Part shown: piece after piece, positions 45,905 to 54,554 of the stretch
Layout of the letters: the number at the start of each line of letters is the position of its first letter
How positions within the stretch are numbered: position 1 is the first letter of the stretch
Origin: Pleurocapsa sp. MO_226.B13
GTDB lineage: Bacteria > Cyanobacteriota > Cyanobacteriia > Cyanobacteriales > Xenococcaceae
Assembly: GCA_030064795.1 (NCBI GenBank)
Contig: JASJEI010000005.1
Span: 1-64,000 of the forward strand
DNA length: 64,000 nt
Direction: 5' to 3'
Notes under the pieces: generated by a model
Databases searched by the model: none
What the model saw: the letters and a program-made list of their open reading frames with translations, nothing else
Told to the model about the DNA's origin: nothing
Position numbers and translations under genes: made by a program

Positions 45905-46885
45905 CTACGAAGCAAATACCATCCAAGATTGAACCATTTCTGGATTGTTTGCCATCCATTGAGTTGCGGCTTCGCGAGGAGATAAACCCTCAACATTGGT
46001 GAGATAGTCCATCTCAGTGACAGCATCAACACCGAGAGAAATGCGATTGAGAGTATCCAGAGTCTTGCTTGGGGCGCGATCGCGGAAGTTTTGGGTCACG
46101 ACTAAAGAACAGCGATCGGGTTCGGGAAATACATTCAAAGGATCGTTTAAACGACGAATTTCATAAGCTTGATTGAGATATTGCGGTTGCCATAAGGGAA
46201 TAATTACCCCATTTTCTGCTTCTACTCCTTGCTCGAATGCACTTACCCAATCTTCTTCTGTCCCAGTGCGAAACTCATAACCAGCAGCTTCCAGGTTGTA
46301 GCGAGACATAATCTCTTGAGACAAACGAGTAATACCCGCGCCTGGACCAATTCCCTGAATCACTTGATTCATCTGCTCGGAGACTTCAGGACGAGTGAGA
46401 TCTTCAATAGATTGAATATCTTCAGGGAGATAGTTGGGAACACCCCAGAAAAAACCTGCATTTTCATAGAGAGGGTCTAGCTCTATTGCTTCTGTGCCGT
46501 ATTCTTCAAACAGGGGCTCGTGTCCAGACGGAAGCCATACAGCTACCAGCAGATCTAAATCTCCTTGACCGAGAATCGGAAAAATCTCAGCATGAGGCCC
46601 TTCAGTAATTTCTACCTGATGTCCTAATGATTCGAGAACATTCTGCATTACACCACCGACGACTCGATAAAAAGACAGTCCCACAACACCCATACGAACA
46701 GTTAAATCGTTAGAGGCAGTTTGTAATCGAGTAGAATTAGCGATCGCTTTGGTTTTTCCAATAGTTACGTTGAGTGCGGCAGATGTACCTGCTATAGCAG
46801 CAAATTTAAAAAACTGACGGCGACTAGCTTGGCTCAAAGAATTAATATAAGTGATTTGTGAATAGTTGTTACCCCAATTTTTCAT
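45905..46885 (-). CDS. Glycine-betaine-type ABC substrate-binding protein with Tat leader
   Basis: The protein of 326 residues has a twin-arginine leader (SQASRRQFFKFAAIAGTSAA) and then an OpuAC-type binding domain. Typical stretches are GVVGLSFYRVVGGVMQNVLE and LDLLVAVWLPSGHEPLFEEY, and EEDWVSAFEQGVEAENGVII. The aromatic and acidic residues seem to allow binding of a quaternary amine or a related cation, but the ligand is unknown. No permease or ATPase gene is nearby, so it is an orphan binding protein or works with one elsewhere. It lies 93 bases after the SDR gene on the same strand. Confidence 0.85.
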   Translation of the reverse strand: MKNWGNNYSQITYINSLSQASRRQFFKFAAIAGTSAALNVTIGKTKAIANSTRLQTASNDLTVRMGVVGLSFYRVVGGVMQNVLESLGHQVEITEGPHAEIFPILGQGDLDLLVAVWLPSGHEPLFEEYGTEAIELDPLYENAGFFWGVPNYLPEDIQSIEDLTRPEVSEQMNQVIQGIGPGAGITRLSQEIMSRYNLEAAGYEFRTGTEEDWVSAFEQGVEAENGVIIPLWQPQYLNQAYEIRRLNDPLNVFPEPDRCSLVVTQNFRDRAPSKTLDTLNRISLGVDAVTEMDYLTNVEGLSPREAATQWMANNPEMVQSWMVFAS

Positions 46886-46978
46886 GGCTGAGCTTTAGTT
46901 AAAACTGATAATTATTTTGAAGGCGATCGCTTTTGATAAACACTAGATTTGGCGATCGCTCGAACTACATTTCTTTTC

Positions 46979-47863
46979 TTATCGAGTTAAATAACCGCCG
47001 TTAATCCAAATCGTCTGTCCCGTAATCCACTGCGAACTAGGCAAAGCGAGAAACTCTACTACAGGAACAATATCGCTAATCTGACCGAGACGATTTAAAA
47101 CAGAGAGATTGGCAGCAAATTCAGTCGTTTCGGGAGTTTCCTGACTATGAAAGAAGGGCGTATCCACAGGCCCTGGTGAGATAGTGTTGACGGTAATGCC
47201 CCGCTCTCCTAATTCCCGCGCCCCCATCCGAGTTACTTCTTCCATAGTTGCCTTAGTTCCTGCATAAGCAGAGTAATTAGGTGCCATTCCCGCCAGCAGC
47301 GAAGTACCAATATTGATGATGCGTCCATTGTCTGAGATACGGCGTGCTGCTTCTCGCATACACAAAAAAGTTCCCCTGGTATTGATATTAATCATCCGTT
47401 CGAGGTCTTCATCGGTGACTTCGGCAATTGGTTTCTTGACAATTTGCCCAGCGTTGTTGACCAGAATATCCAACCGTCCGAAGTTTTCAAATGCCGTATC
47501 GAAAGTTCGTTTAACCGTTTCTGTCTGACCCAAATCGCCCTGTACTAAAGCAGCCCGCGTGCCTTGGGCTTCTACTAGCCGTGCAGTTTCTTCTGCCTGA
47601 TCTCTGGTTTCTTCCCGATGGTAATGCACCACCACATCCGCACCATGTTTGGCTAAGGCTTCGGCAAAACCACGTCCTAGATTGGATCTAGCTCCCGTAA
47701 CGACTGCTACTTTACCAGCTAGTTCTCGATTGGAATCAGCAGCAGCAGTTGAAATCGGCTGAGATTGGCTTGTATCTTCAGCAATGGCTTGACCAGCAGC
47801 AATTGACCCCACTAAACCCGTTGCTCCAATCGCACCCAAGAATTTGCGTCTATTTGTACTCAT
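46979..47863 (-). CDS. Short-chain dehydrogenase with Tat leader
   Basis: The 294 residues start with a twin-arginine leader (STNRRKFLGAIGATGLVGSI, ending AAGQAIA). A complete SDR domain of the FabG / glucose-dehydrogenase type follows. The NAD(P) loop is VVTGARSNLGRGFAEALAKH, then NNAG (LDILVNNAGQIVKKPI), and the catalytic Ser, Tyr and Lys region GTSLLAGMAPNYSAYAGTKA. The C-terminal SPGPVDTPFF and ITGQTIWINGGYLTR are typical. A folded export with bound cofactor is what Tat does, but the leader on an SDR is uncommon. It is the first gene of a minus-strand trio with the OpuAC-like and AraC genes. Confidence 0.88.
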   Translation of the reverse strand: MSTNRRKFLGAIGATGLVGSIAAGQAIAEDTSQSQPISTAAADSNRELAGKVAVVTGARSNLGRGFAEALAKHGADVVVHYHREETRDQAEETARLVEAQGTRAALVQGDLGQTETVKRTFDTAFENFGRLDILVNNAGQIVKKPIAEVTDEDLERMININTRGTFLCMREAARRISDNGRIINIGTSLLAGMAPNYSAYAGTKATMEEVTRMGARELGERGITVNTISPGPVDTPFFHSQETPETTEFAANLSVLNRLGQISDIVPVVEFLALPSSQWITGQTIWINGGYLTR

Positions 47864-48153
47864 GATCTTTCTTAAGTATTTTTTAATAAATTCTGTTGCC
47901 TAAATCATAAGTAATGTTGGCAGAATAGGTAGTATCGCTTAGATACTAAAATGAGTGGATTTCGATCCGTAGTTTTCAAGTATTTGCAGAGTAACTTGGG
48001 GATATTTTCTAATCAAAGCGATCTAAGTAGGTGGGCAAAAAGACTATTACTATAGCTTGTCAGAATTATCCGAAAGGCTCTGCTAACACTTTAATGTCAT
48101 CTTTTTCTGCCACTCTAGATAAAAACAGTAATCTCTGACTGAAACGATACGTA

Positions 48154-49452
48154 ATGAAACTGCTCTTAAATTTAAAATTGCTATCAATAACGGCGATTAG
48201 TGCTGCTGGCTTAGTCATACTCGAATATGACGATCGCCCTGCCCTAAAGGATACGCCTTCGGCTAACAGCATGGCTTTGCTAGGCTTTTTTAGGTCAGAA
48301 TTCGCTGTAACAGTTCAATCTTCAGTTAGATCTAGCTTAACTTCCTACAGCCGAGTTAATCGAGATGCCGAAGCATTAGTCAATCTTGGTTCGAGGGTAG
48401 CGGGAACGCCAACTAGCGAAAAAGCACTTGCTTATTTAAATTCGGAATATCAAAAAGCAGGTTACAAAACTGAAGTTCAGACTTTCACCTATCCTAAATT
48501 TGAGGATCGAGGTTCTAATCTAGAGAGCGACGGCAATAGAGTTTCAGGTAGAGCTTTGAATGGTTCGCCTTCTGGTAGTCCCTGTGCTGCAATTGTAGTA
48601 GTTCCAAACTTGGGAAGAAAAGAGGATTTCCAACAGGTAAATGTAAAAGGCAAGATTGCCGTTGTCAGACGGGGTGAAATTCGTTTTAGCGATAAAGCTA
48701 GCAATGCGGAAGCAGCAGGTGCGGTGGGTTTGATAATAGTCAACAACGCAGAGGATAACTTTAGCGGAACTTTGGGTAAAAAAATAAATATTCCCGTTTT
48801 ATCTGTTTCGGGCAAACAAGGAAAATCTCTACTGCAAAATACCGACAATTCCCAACAAGCAACCCTAAAAGTCGATACAGTTCGTCGCCTCGTTACAGGA
48901 CGCAATTTGATTGCTCGTCAAGCAAATTCAACTCAGCCAAAAGCAATTATCGGCGGTCATTATGATTCGGTAGCGGGTTCTCCTGGAGCCAATGATAACG
49001 CTTCGGGTACGGCTGTAGTTCTCGAACTAGCTCGGAGACTAGCTGGAACACCACAAGCAGATCGAGTTTGGTTTGTTGCTTTTGATGGTGAAGAGGACGG
49101 TCTGCATGGCTCTAGGGCATTTGTAGACAATGCCACTCCTCAGTTTCTCTCACAGCTATCGGGAATGATTAACTTTGATATGGTAGGAATAAATAAAGAG
49201 TTGAGAGTTGGCGGAACGCCTTCACTAGCTACTCCGATCGAAAAAGATTATTCAAATTATTCTCTTTCTCAAATTGGAGCAATTGGCGGTAGCGACCACG
49301 TTCCCTTTGCTAATGCCAAAGTTCCCGTTCTTTTCTTTACGAGAGGATTAGACCCTAACTATCATACTCCGAAGGATCTAAAGGTGAATCCTCACTTGCT
49401 CGATGAAACTGTCGAAGTGGGTTTGGAAGTTACCAGACAGTTTCTAGAATGA
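48154..49452 (+). CDS. Exported M28-family zinc aminopeptidase with PA domain
   Basis: A secreted peptidase of 432 residues. The leader MKLLLNLKLLSITAISAAGL is hydrophobic. A PA domain (about 130-225, PCAAIVVVPNLGRKEDFQQV through EAAGAVGLIIVNNAED) is inserted before the M28 catalytic domain. Zinc-site motifs are GGHYDSVAGSPGANDNASGT, AFDGEEDGLHGS and MINFDMVG, and GGSDHVPFANAKVPVLFF supplies the last ligand. Between leader and mature part, 48242-48268 carries a dispersed DNA repeat (ALKDTPSANS). The gene ends about 210 bases before pqqA on the same strand. Confidence 0.9.
   Translation: MKLLLNLKLLSITAISAAGLVILEYDDRPALKDTPSANSMALLGFFRSEFAVTVQSSVRSSLTSYSRVNRDAEALVNLGSRVAGTPTSEKALAYLNSEYQKAGYKTEVQTFTYPKFEDRGSNLESDGNRVSGRALNGSPSGSPCAAIVVVPNLGRKEDFQQVNVKGKIAVVRRGEIRFSDKASNAEAAGAVGLIIVNNAEDNFSGTLGKKINIPVLSVSGKQGKSLLQNTDNSQQATLKVDTVRRLVTGRNLIARQANSTQPKAIIGGHYDSVAGSPGANDNASGTAVVLELARRLAGTPQADRVWFVAFDGEEDGLHGSRAFVDNATPQFLSQLSGMINFDMVGINKELRVGGTPSLATPIEKDYSNYSLSQIGAIGGSDHVPFANAKVPVLFFTRGLDPNYHTPKDLKVNPHLLDETVEVGLEVTRQFLE
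48242..48268. repeat. CCTAAAGGAT-type dispersed repeat inside the M28 gene
   Basis: CCCTAAAGGATACGCCTTCG then GCTAACA. The core CCTAAAGGAT is shared with 32601-32610 and 56451-56460. It is translated in frame as part of the region after the signal peptide. Confidence 0.7.
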
Positions 49453-49665
49453 AATTGGTAGATTGATGGTAAAAATTATTTAATCACTCTATTATCCCTT
49501 CTGGACTGGAATTTTATAGCAGCGATCGCTTTTCACAATGTCACAATGGCAAGGAGATTGCTAACATTTAACAAAAATGCGAAACAACTCTCAGTCTTCA
49601 ACTTGCCAAGGCTGAGATGGATTGATTTTCAGATTCAAGCATAGTTAATAATTAGGAGTAACGTC

Positions 49666-49857
49666 ATGGTAGATCGAGCAAATTATTTGGATTCTAGTAA
49701 AAAAGAAACCGATACTGCGAACAATAATAGAGATAAAAACGCGACGGATACCGCTCTTTCTAATACAGGAAAACCGCTCGCGGTTTGGGAGTCGCCAGAA
49801 TTTGAAGAATTCGATCTTTGTATGGAAGTAACCGCTTACGTCCATCAGTGGCAGTGA
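49666..49857 (+). CDS. pqqA: PqqA-like pyrroloquinoline quinone precursor peptide
   Basis: A 63-residue peptide whose C-terminus (WESPEFEEFDLCMEVTAYVH from Trp41) fits the PqqA core pattern. In PqqA the Glu and Tyr four apart, here Glu54 and Tyr58 in MEVTAY, are cross-linked and become PQQ. Known PqqA peptides are about 22-30 residues, so this one has an extra polar N-terminus of some 40 residues (MVDRANYLDSSKKETDTANN). AGGAG (49654-49658) lies seven bases before the ATG. The stop TGA overlaps the pqqB ATG by one base (TGATG), giving translational coupling. The position directly before pqqB strongly supports the identification. Confidence 0.88.
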   Translation: MVDRANYLDSSKKETDTANNNRDKNATDTALSNTGKPLAVWESPEFEEFDLCMEVTAYVHQWQ

Positions 49858-50771
49858 TGCAGATACGTATTCTCGGTTCGGCAGCAGGAGGCGGATTTCC
49901 TCAATGGAACTGTAATTGCGCTGGTTGTCAGGCTGCACGTGGAAGCAATACGGGAGTACGCTGGCGTACTCAATCGTCTTTGGCGGTTCGAGGCAGTTCG
50001 GGTAATTGGTTTTTGGTTAACGCCTCCCCTGACGTGCGCCAACAACTGGAACGGCTGCGGGAGGAAACACCTACTTCTATTCGCTCTAGTCCTATTGCCG
50101 GGGTGCTATTGAGTGATGCCGAGATCGACCATACCGCAGGATTGACCATCTTAAGGGAATCGAGCAAACCGCTGCAAATTTACGGCACAGATACCGTAAA
50201 ACGGGCATTAACCGAGGGTTTTTCTTTACTGCGGGTGCTTAAGGATTATTGCGGGATCGAATGGTGGGCGATCGAACCAGGCTCATTAATAAATTTTGGC
50301 AGTCAAGAGGAGTCTAGCCTAGAAGTAGAAGCCTTTTCACTGATTGGTACGCCACCTAAGTATATGCGTTCTCAAGCTTCATCTGAGGGTATTTGGGTAG
50401 TCGGGTTTACCTTCCGCGATCGCGCTAGTGGTGGGGTTGCTACTTATGCACCAGCTTTAGCCGAACTAACCCCCTCAATCATCAACAGGTTTGAAACGAG
50501 TGACTGTATTTTGGTAGATGGTACTTTTTGGCAGAATGACGAACTAGTAAAACTGGGAATGTCAAACCGTACCGCTTTATCAATGGGACACTTACCGCTT
50601 TGGGGAGAGAATGGTAGCTTGAACCGTCTATCTCAACTCTCCCCCTCGCGCAAAATTTTTACTCATATCAATAATACTAATCCGATTCTGATCGAGCATT
50701 CGCCAGAACGACAAATAGTTGAAGTAGCAGGGATGGAAGTTGGTTATGACGGATTGACTATCGAACTGTAG
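49857..50771 (+). CDS. pqqB: PQQ biosynthesis protein PqqB
   Basis: A metallo-beta-lactamase-fold protein of 304 residues, the normal PqqB length. PqqB is reported to hydroxylate the tyrosine of the excised precursor in PQQ synthesis. The start MQIRILGSAAGGGFPQWNCN then CAGCQAARGSN is diagnostic, with the CxCxxC metal site. The metal-fold motif is SDAEIDHTAGL, and FTHINNTNPIL is a typical late His motif. An upstream in-frame ATG at 49818 would add 13 residues but overlaps pqqA; the ATG at 49857 aligns with known starts. No pqqC, pqqD or pqqE gene is found in the window. Confidence 0.93.
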   Translation: MQIRILGSAAGGGFPQWNCNCAGCQAARGSNTGVRWRTQSSLAVRGSSGNWFLVNASPDVRQQLERLREETPTSIRSSPIAGVLLSDAEIDHTAGLTILRESSKPLQIYGTDTVKRALTEGFSLLRVLKDYCGIEWWAIEPGSLINFGSQEESSLEVEAFSLIGTPPKYMRSQASSEGIWVVGFTFRDRASGGVATYAPALAELTPSIINRFETSDCILVDGTFWQNDELVKLGMSNRTALSMGHLPLWGENGSLNRLSQLSPSRKIFTHINNTNPILIEHSPERQIVEVAGMEVGYDGLTIEL

Positions 50772-50786
50772 CTGTGAGCTACTCTC

Positions 50787-51779
50787 TCAGCTAACCTCTG
50801 CTAAGGCAGCCTTAATAGTCGAGGCATTTGCCCCAGGCAAATAAGCTTGTTGACTGATATAGCGTTTCCAGGCTTTAGTTCCTGGTTGTTCGGCGAATAG
50901 CTGTAGCATATGACGGCTAATAGAATTAAGCCTGATGCCTTTGCCGATCCAGTATTCAATGTAGGGTAGCATGGCTTCTACGATCTGATGGCGAGTTGGA
51001 GGGGTAACATCTTCACCATAGAGATCTCGGTCTATACTAGCAAAAAGATAAGGGCGATCGTAAGCAGCACGCCCAATCATTACTCCATCTACGAATTCAA
51101 GATGGGTATTAACCTGCTGAAGACTAGTAATACCGCCATTGATTTCGATAAATAGATCGGGAAAATCTTCCTTGAGACGATAGACATCTTGGTAACGTAA
51201 CGGCGGGACGTTGCGGTTTTCTTTAGGGCTTAAGCCTTTTAACCAAGCCTTGCGGGCATGGACGGTAAAATTGGTACAGCCAGCTTCAGAGACAATCCGT
51301 ACGAAGTTTGCCATGTCTTCATAGCGATCGCACTCGTCCACCCCGATCCGATGCTTGACTGTCACGGGGATCTCTACAACCCGTTTCATCGCCTCTACCG
51401 CAGCAGCTACTAATTCTGGTTGCGTCATCAAACAAGCACCAAAATTACCACTTTGAACCCTGGGACTGGGGCAACCAATGTTTAAATTGATGGCATCATA
51501 ACCCCAATTCGCGCCAATTTTGGCACATTCAGCCAATTGTCTTGGCTCGTCTCCTCCTATCTGTAGTACCAAAGGTTTTTCTGCCTCAGAGAAGTCTAAT
51601 AGCTTGGAGCGATCGCCATGCATAATTGCCTGACTGGTAATCATCTCCGTGTACAGTAAAGTCCGACGAGTAATTTGTCGCATAAAGTAGCGATAATGGC
51701 GATCGGTGCGATCCATCATCGGGGCAATACTCAAAGGATTATCGATTTTGATTTGGGGGTTAGTGGAATTGCTATTCAC
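50787..51779 (-). CDS. dusA: tRNA-dihydrouridine(20/20a) synthase
   Basis: A flavoenzyme of 330 residues that reduces uridine 20 in the tRNA D-loop. The TIM-barrel start is PLSIAPMMDRTDRHYRYFMR. The FMN-binding and catalytic motifs are QIGGDEPRQLAECAKIGANW, NIGCPSPRVQSGNFGACLMT with the active-site Cys, and TVKHRIGVDECDRY. DGVMIGRAAYDRPYLF follows. The DusA type is suggested by the APMMDRTDRHYR start. The gene converges on pqqB with only 15 bases between stops. Confidence 0.94.
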   Translation of the reverse strand: MNSNSTNPQIKIDNPLSIAPMMDRTDRHYRYFMRQITRRTLLYTEMITSQAIMHGDRSKLLDFSEAEKPLVLQIGGDEPRQLAECAKIGANWGYDAINLNIGCPSPRVQSGNFGACLMTQPELVAAAVEAMKRVVEIPVTVKHRIGVDECDRYEDMANFVRIVSEAGCTNFTVHARKAWLKGLSPKENRNVPPLRYQDVYRLKEDFPDLFIEINGGITSLQQVNTHLEFVDGVMIGRAAYDRPYLFASIDRDLYGEDVTPPTRHQIVEAMLPYIEYWIGKGIRLNSISRHMLQLFAEQPGTKAWKRYISQQAYLPGANASTIKAALAEVS

Positions 51780-51857
51780 GATCCGAGCATTTTGAATGGT
51801 GTTGTTATATACTAATTCTTTGAATGAGTCTTGGTTGCCATCCAGAACAATTAAGTC

Positions 51858-52124
51858 TTATTCGACGACAATACACCATTCGTGTAACTCGTAAGTTACA
51901 CAATTATTAATAATTAAAGGATCTCTAGCAACGATGTCTTTAGCTTCTTGTAGTGAATCGGCATTAAAGATTAACATCCCACCGCCCAATTCTCCCCAAT
52001 AGCCACTTTTTGCTTGATGTCCTTTGGCAATTAGTTGACGGACGTAATTTTTGTGATCGCGAACATAGCGATCGAATGTTTTTTTATTAACTATTCCTTT
52101 TTCGATTTTGACAAAAGTTGGCAT
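51858..52124 (-). CDS. YciI-family protein
   Basis: A small protein of 88 residues of the YCII fold (MPTFVKIEKGIVNKKTFDRY, AKSGYWGELGGGMLIFNADS, ARDPLIINNCVTYELHEW). The His and Asp in the YciI pocket (HKNY, ARDP) are present. The function of most YciI proteins is unknown. It lies about 80 bases upstream of dusA on the same strand and may be transcribed with it. Confidence 0.88.
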   Translation of the reverse strand: MPTFVKIEKGIVNKKTFDRYVRDHKNYVRQLIAKGHQAKSGYWGELGGGMLIFNADSLQEAKDIVARDPLIINNCVTYELHEWCIVVE

Positions 52125-52224
52125 AGGTAAGAGCTATTTTTTTTTGACTAGTAAATTATATTAAATACGACTACAATGGTATATTTATTATGGAGTCCTG
52201 TTTATTTTTTTTAGTAAAACTTAA

Positions 52225-53379
52225 ATGTTTTTGAGGAAATTTGTAGGTATTGACAAAAAATCTACTTTAAAAGTTTCTATAGTTGGCGGATCTAACTCTG
52301 TAATGAGGAGAGGATACACTAAATATTTAAAAAGTTATCTCGCTCAAGCAACTTCTAAATCGATTTCTTTAGAATACTATTCCTTGGGTGGTGTACCCAG
52401 TATTTATGGTGTAATTCAGCAGACCAGACACGATCTTGCAGCTCAAAGCGATATCATTTTTTTTGACTATCGCGACAACGATCGCTACGCTATTGACGAT
52501 GGGCAATATGGCTTAGATCTATCAGCAAAATCCCTAGAAGGATTTATTATAAAAGTCCAAAAGTCAAATCCAAAATGCTTAATCGTTCTGATTTTGATCG
52601 GTACAAATCTAGACCAATTTTATCATAATCCTCGTCCTGTTTGCGAACTGTATAAATCAATCGGCAAGCAATATAATTTACCAGTAATCGATCTGACAGA
52701 AGTGTTGAGTAAAGATGGAGGCTTGGATTTTGTAAAATCTTTATATAATGAAAAAGATCACGCCCATTATACTCGACCCCACGGGGTACAAATCGTGTCT
52801 CAAGCTATTGTAGATGAACTAGACTATCTGAGTATTATTAAGCTCTTAAAATCTCGAAAAGACTCATTTGAAATTCCAGATATACCGCCGATTGCTCCAG
52901 ATAATTTTGCCGATCTAAAATACTTTGACCGCTTTGAAGAAGGTAATTATTTTGCCCAAAAACCAAAAATATCTATTTATCAAAATACCGTTTTTCGCGA
53001 AAGAAACTTTACTATTTATCGGAGCAATTCTCTAAACTTTTGGCTCAAAGGAAAATTGATGGCGATTTTAATTAAATCCGATCTTAATGATGGTTTTATC
53101 GAGATCGAGTTTGATTCCAAAAAGATTGTTACTAGCTCTTATAATTCATGGGTTAATAATATAAAACCCCAAAATGTCATCAATCTCTGTGCCTTACCAA
53201 TGCATAGATTTAAACCATCAACTGATTTTGCTCTCGTGTCAATTTCTTTGTGTCAGGAATATCCAGAGAAGTTTGAAATAGGCTACAACAAAGTCGTCCC
53301 AACTAAAAAAAATCCTGACAAATGGAAACTCAGTATCATTGGTTTGGCTTACCTAGGAGAAATCAAGCCAATATCTTGA
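52225..53379 (+). CDS. SGNH/GDSL-like hydrolase-domain protein
   Basis: The protein of 384 residues starts MFLRKFVGIDKKSTLKVSIV and then GGSNSVMRRGYTKYLKS, a block I type motif with the nucleophile Ser of SGNH esterases. IIFFDYRDNDRYAIDD and LIVLILIGTN resemble blocks II and III. The final block reads NEKDHAHYTRPHGVQIVSQA, with Asp and His. The second half (about 240-384) is beta-rich and unassigned. No signal peptide is visible. It might act on polysaccharide or acyl substituents; this is an inference from the fold only. Codon use is more AT-rich than its neighbours. Confidence 0.7.
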   Translation: MFLRKFVGIDKKSTLKVSIVGGSNSVMRRGYTKYLKSYLAQATSKSISLEYYSLGGVPSIYGVIQQTRHDLAAQSDIIFFDYRDNDRYAIDDGQYGLDLSAKSLEGFIIKVQKSNPKCLIVLILIGTNLDQFYHNPRPVCELYKSIGKQYNLPVIDLTEVLSKDGGLDFVKSLYNEKDHAHYTRPHGVQIVSQAIVDELDYLSIIKLLKSRKDSFEIPDIPPIAPDNFADLKYFDRFEEGNYFAQKPKISIYQNTVFRERNFTIYRSNSLNFWLKGKLMAILIKSDLNDGFIEIEFDSKKIVTSSYNSWVNNIKPQNVINLCALPMHRFKPSTDFALVSISLCQEYPEKFEIGYNKVVPTKKNPDKWKLSIIGLAYLGEIKPIS

Positions 53380-53418
53380 GAAGAATTAGTTCTCAGTCAA
53401 ACTAAAACTACTTCAGAA

Positions 53419-54459
53419 TCATTGATATAATTCCATCACTCGAGCGATCGCCATGCGCGATCGCACTTCTAGATCCAAAGCTGAAGTATGACCTAAGTTA
53501 AAATGTTGGGCTGCTGCACAACCAATCATGGCAGCATTGTCGGTACAGTATTTCAGAGGAGGAAAATAAACTTTTAAGTTATCTCGATTGGCTGCTTGTT
53601 GTAAATATTTTCTCAAGGCACTATTCGCTGCAACTCCACCGCCAATAGTAATCGTATCCAAACCATAATCGCGGGCGCATTTGACGCTACGTTTTGCTAA
53701 TACCCTAGCTACCGTATCTTGAAAGCTAGCAGCGACATCGGCGGTGGGAATTTCTCCTTGGGTTTCTAATTTTTCAGTCAATCTTAAAACTGCGGTTTTC
53801 ATCCCGCTAAAGCTAAAGTCATAGGGATGATAACCCCTTCCGTCTGGTAAAGATATTCTACCCTCTGGTAACTTAAATGCTTTGGGATCGCCGTGCTGCG
53901 CCAGGCGATCGATTACAGGGCCACCAGGGTATCCGAGGTTAAGTAATCGCGCCACCTTATCAAATGCCTCTCCTGCTGCGTCGTCTCTGGTCGATCCTAA
54001 CAGCTCATATTTGCCGTAATCTTTGACATAGATGCTGCTAGTGTGTCCTCCAGAAACCAACAGACATAAAAAAGGCGGTTGTAATTCTGGTTGAGCCAGA
54101 TAAGAAGCATAAATATGTCCTTCTAAGTGGTGTACGCCCAAAAATGGCTTGCTATGAATCATTGCCAGGGTTTTCCCTGTTGCCACACCAACTAATAAAG
54201 CCCCGACCAAACCAGGAGTACAGGTAGCTGCGATCGCATCTATCTCTTGCCAGTCCATCTTTGCCTCTGACATTGCGCGATCGATACAGAAGTTGATAAT
54301 TTCTAGATGTTTTCGGGAAGCTAATTCTGGTACTACACCACCATAAGTTTTGTGTAATTCGCTCTGAGAAGAAACAATACTACTTAAAACTTGACGATTC
54401 TTTACGATTGCCACCGCAGTTTCGTCACAACTTGTTTCGATCGCTAAAATTATTGCCAT
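53419..54459 (-). CDS. tsaD: tRNA N6-adenosine threonylcarbamoyltransferase
   Basis: TsaD transfers the threonylcarbamoyl group to A37 of ANN-decoding tRNAs. The 346 residues have the family start [20 protein letters not shown]. The metal site follows with [12 protein letters not shown] and [20 protein letters not shown], then [38 protein letters not shown] and CTDNAAMIG complete the match. It starts at 54459, and the psaF gene begins 96 bases further on the opposite strand. Confidence 0.95.
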   Translation of the reverse strand: MAIILAIETSCDETAVAIVKNRQVLSSIVSSQSELHKTYGGVVPELASRKHLEIINFCIDRAMSEAKMDWQEIDAIAATCTPGLVGALLVGVATGKTLAMIHSKPFLGVHHLEGHIYASYLAQPELQPPFLCLLVSGGHTSSIYVKDYGKYELLGSTRDDAAGEAFDKVARLLNLGYPGGPVIDRLAQHGDPKAFKLPEGRISLPDGRGYHPYDFSFSGMKTAVLRLTEKLETQGEIPTADVAASFQDTVARVLAKRSVKCARDYGLDTITIGGGVAANSALRKYLQQAANRDNLKVYFPPLKYCTDNAAMIGCAAAQHFNLGHTSALDLEVRSRMAIARVMELYQ

Positions 54460-54554
54460 CCTTTGATAAGTTTATTTATGAGTTAGCGTCTAAAAATTAT
54501 CTTTGCGCTGAAACACAAACACAATTATTATCTGTCACAAAAGGAAACATATTC

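Noticed and set aside
48066..48272. Minus-strand frame of 68 codons across the M28 start
   Set aside because: It is a shadow of the peptidase gene and the dispersed repeat, with no domain.
54408..54554. N-terminal extension of PsaF
   Set aside because: The 49 extra residues lie in the tsaD start region on the other strand and would bury the PsaF signal peptide; the ATG at 54555 with AAGGAAAC is the better start.
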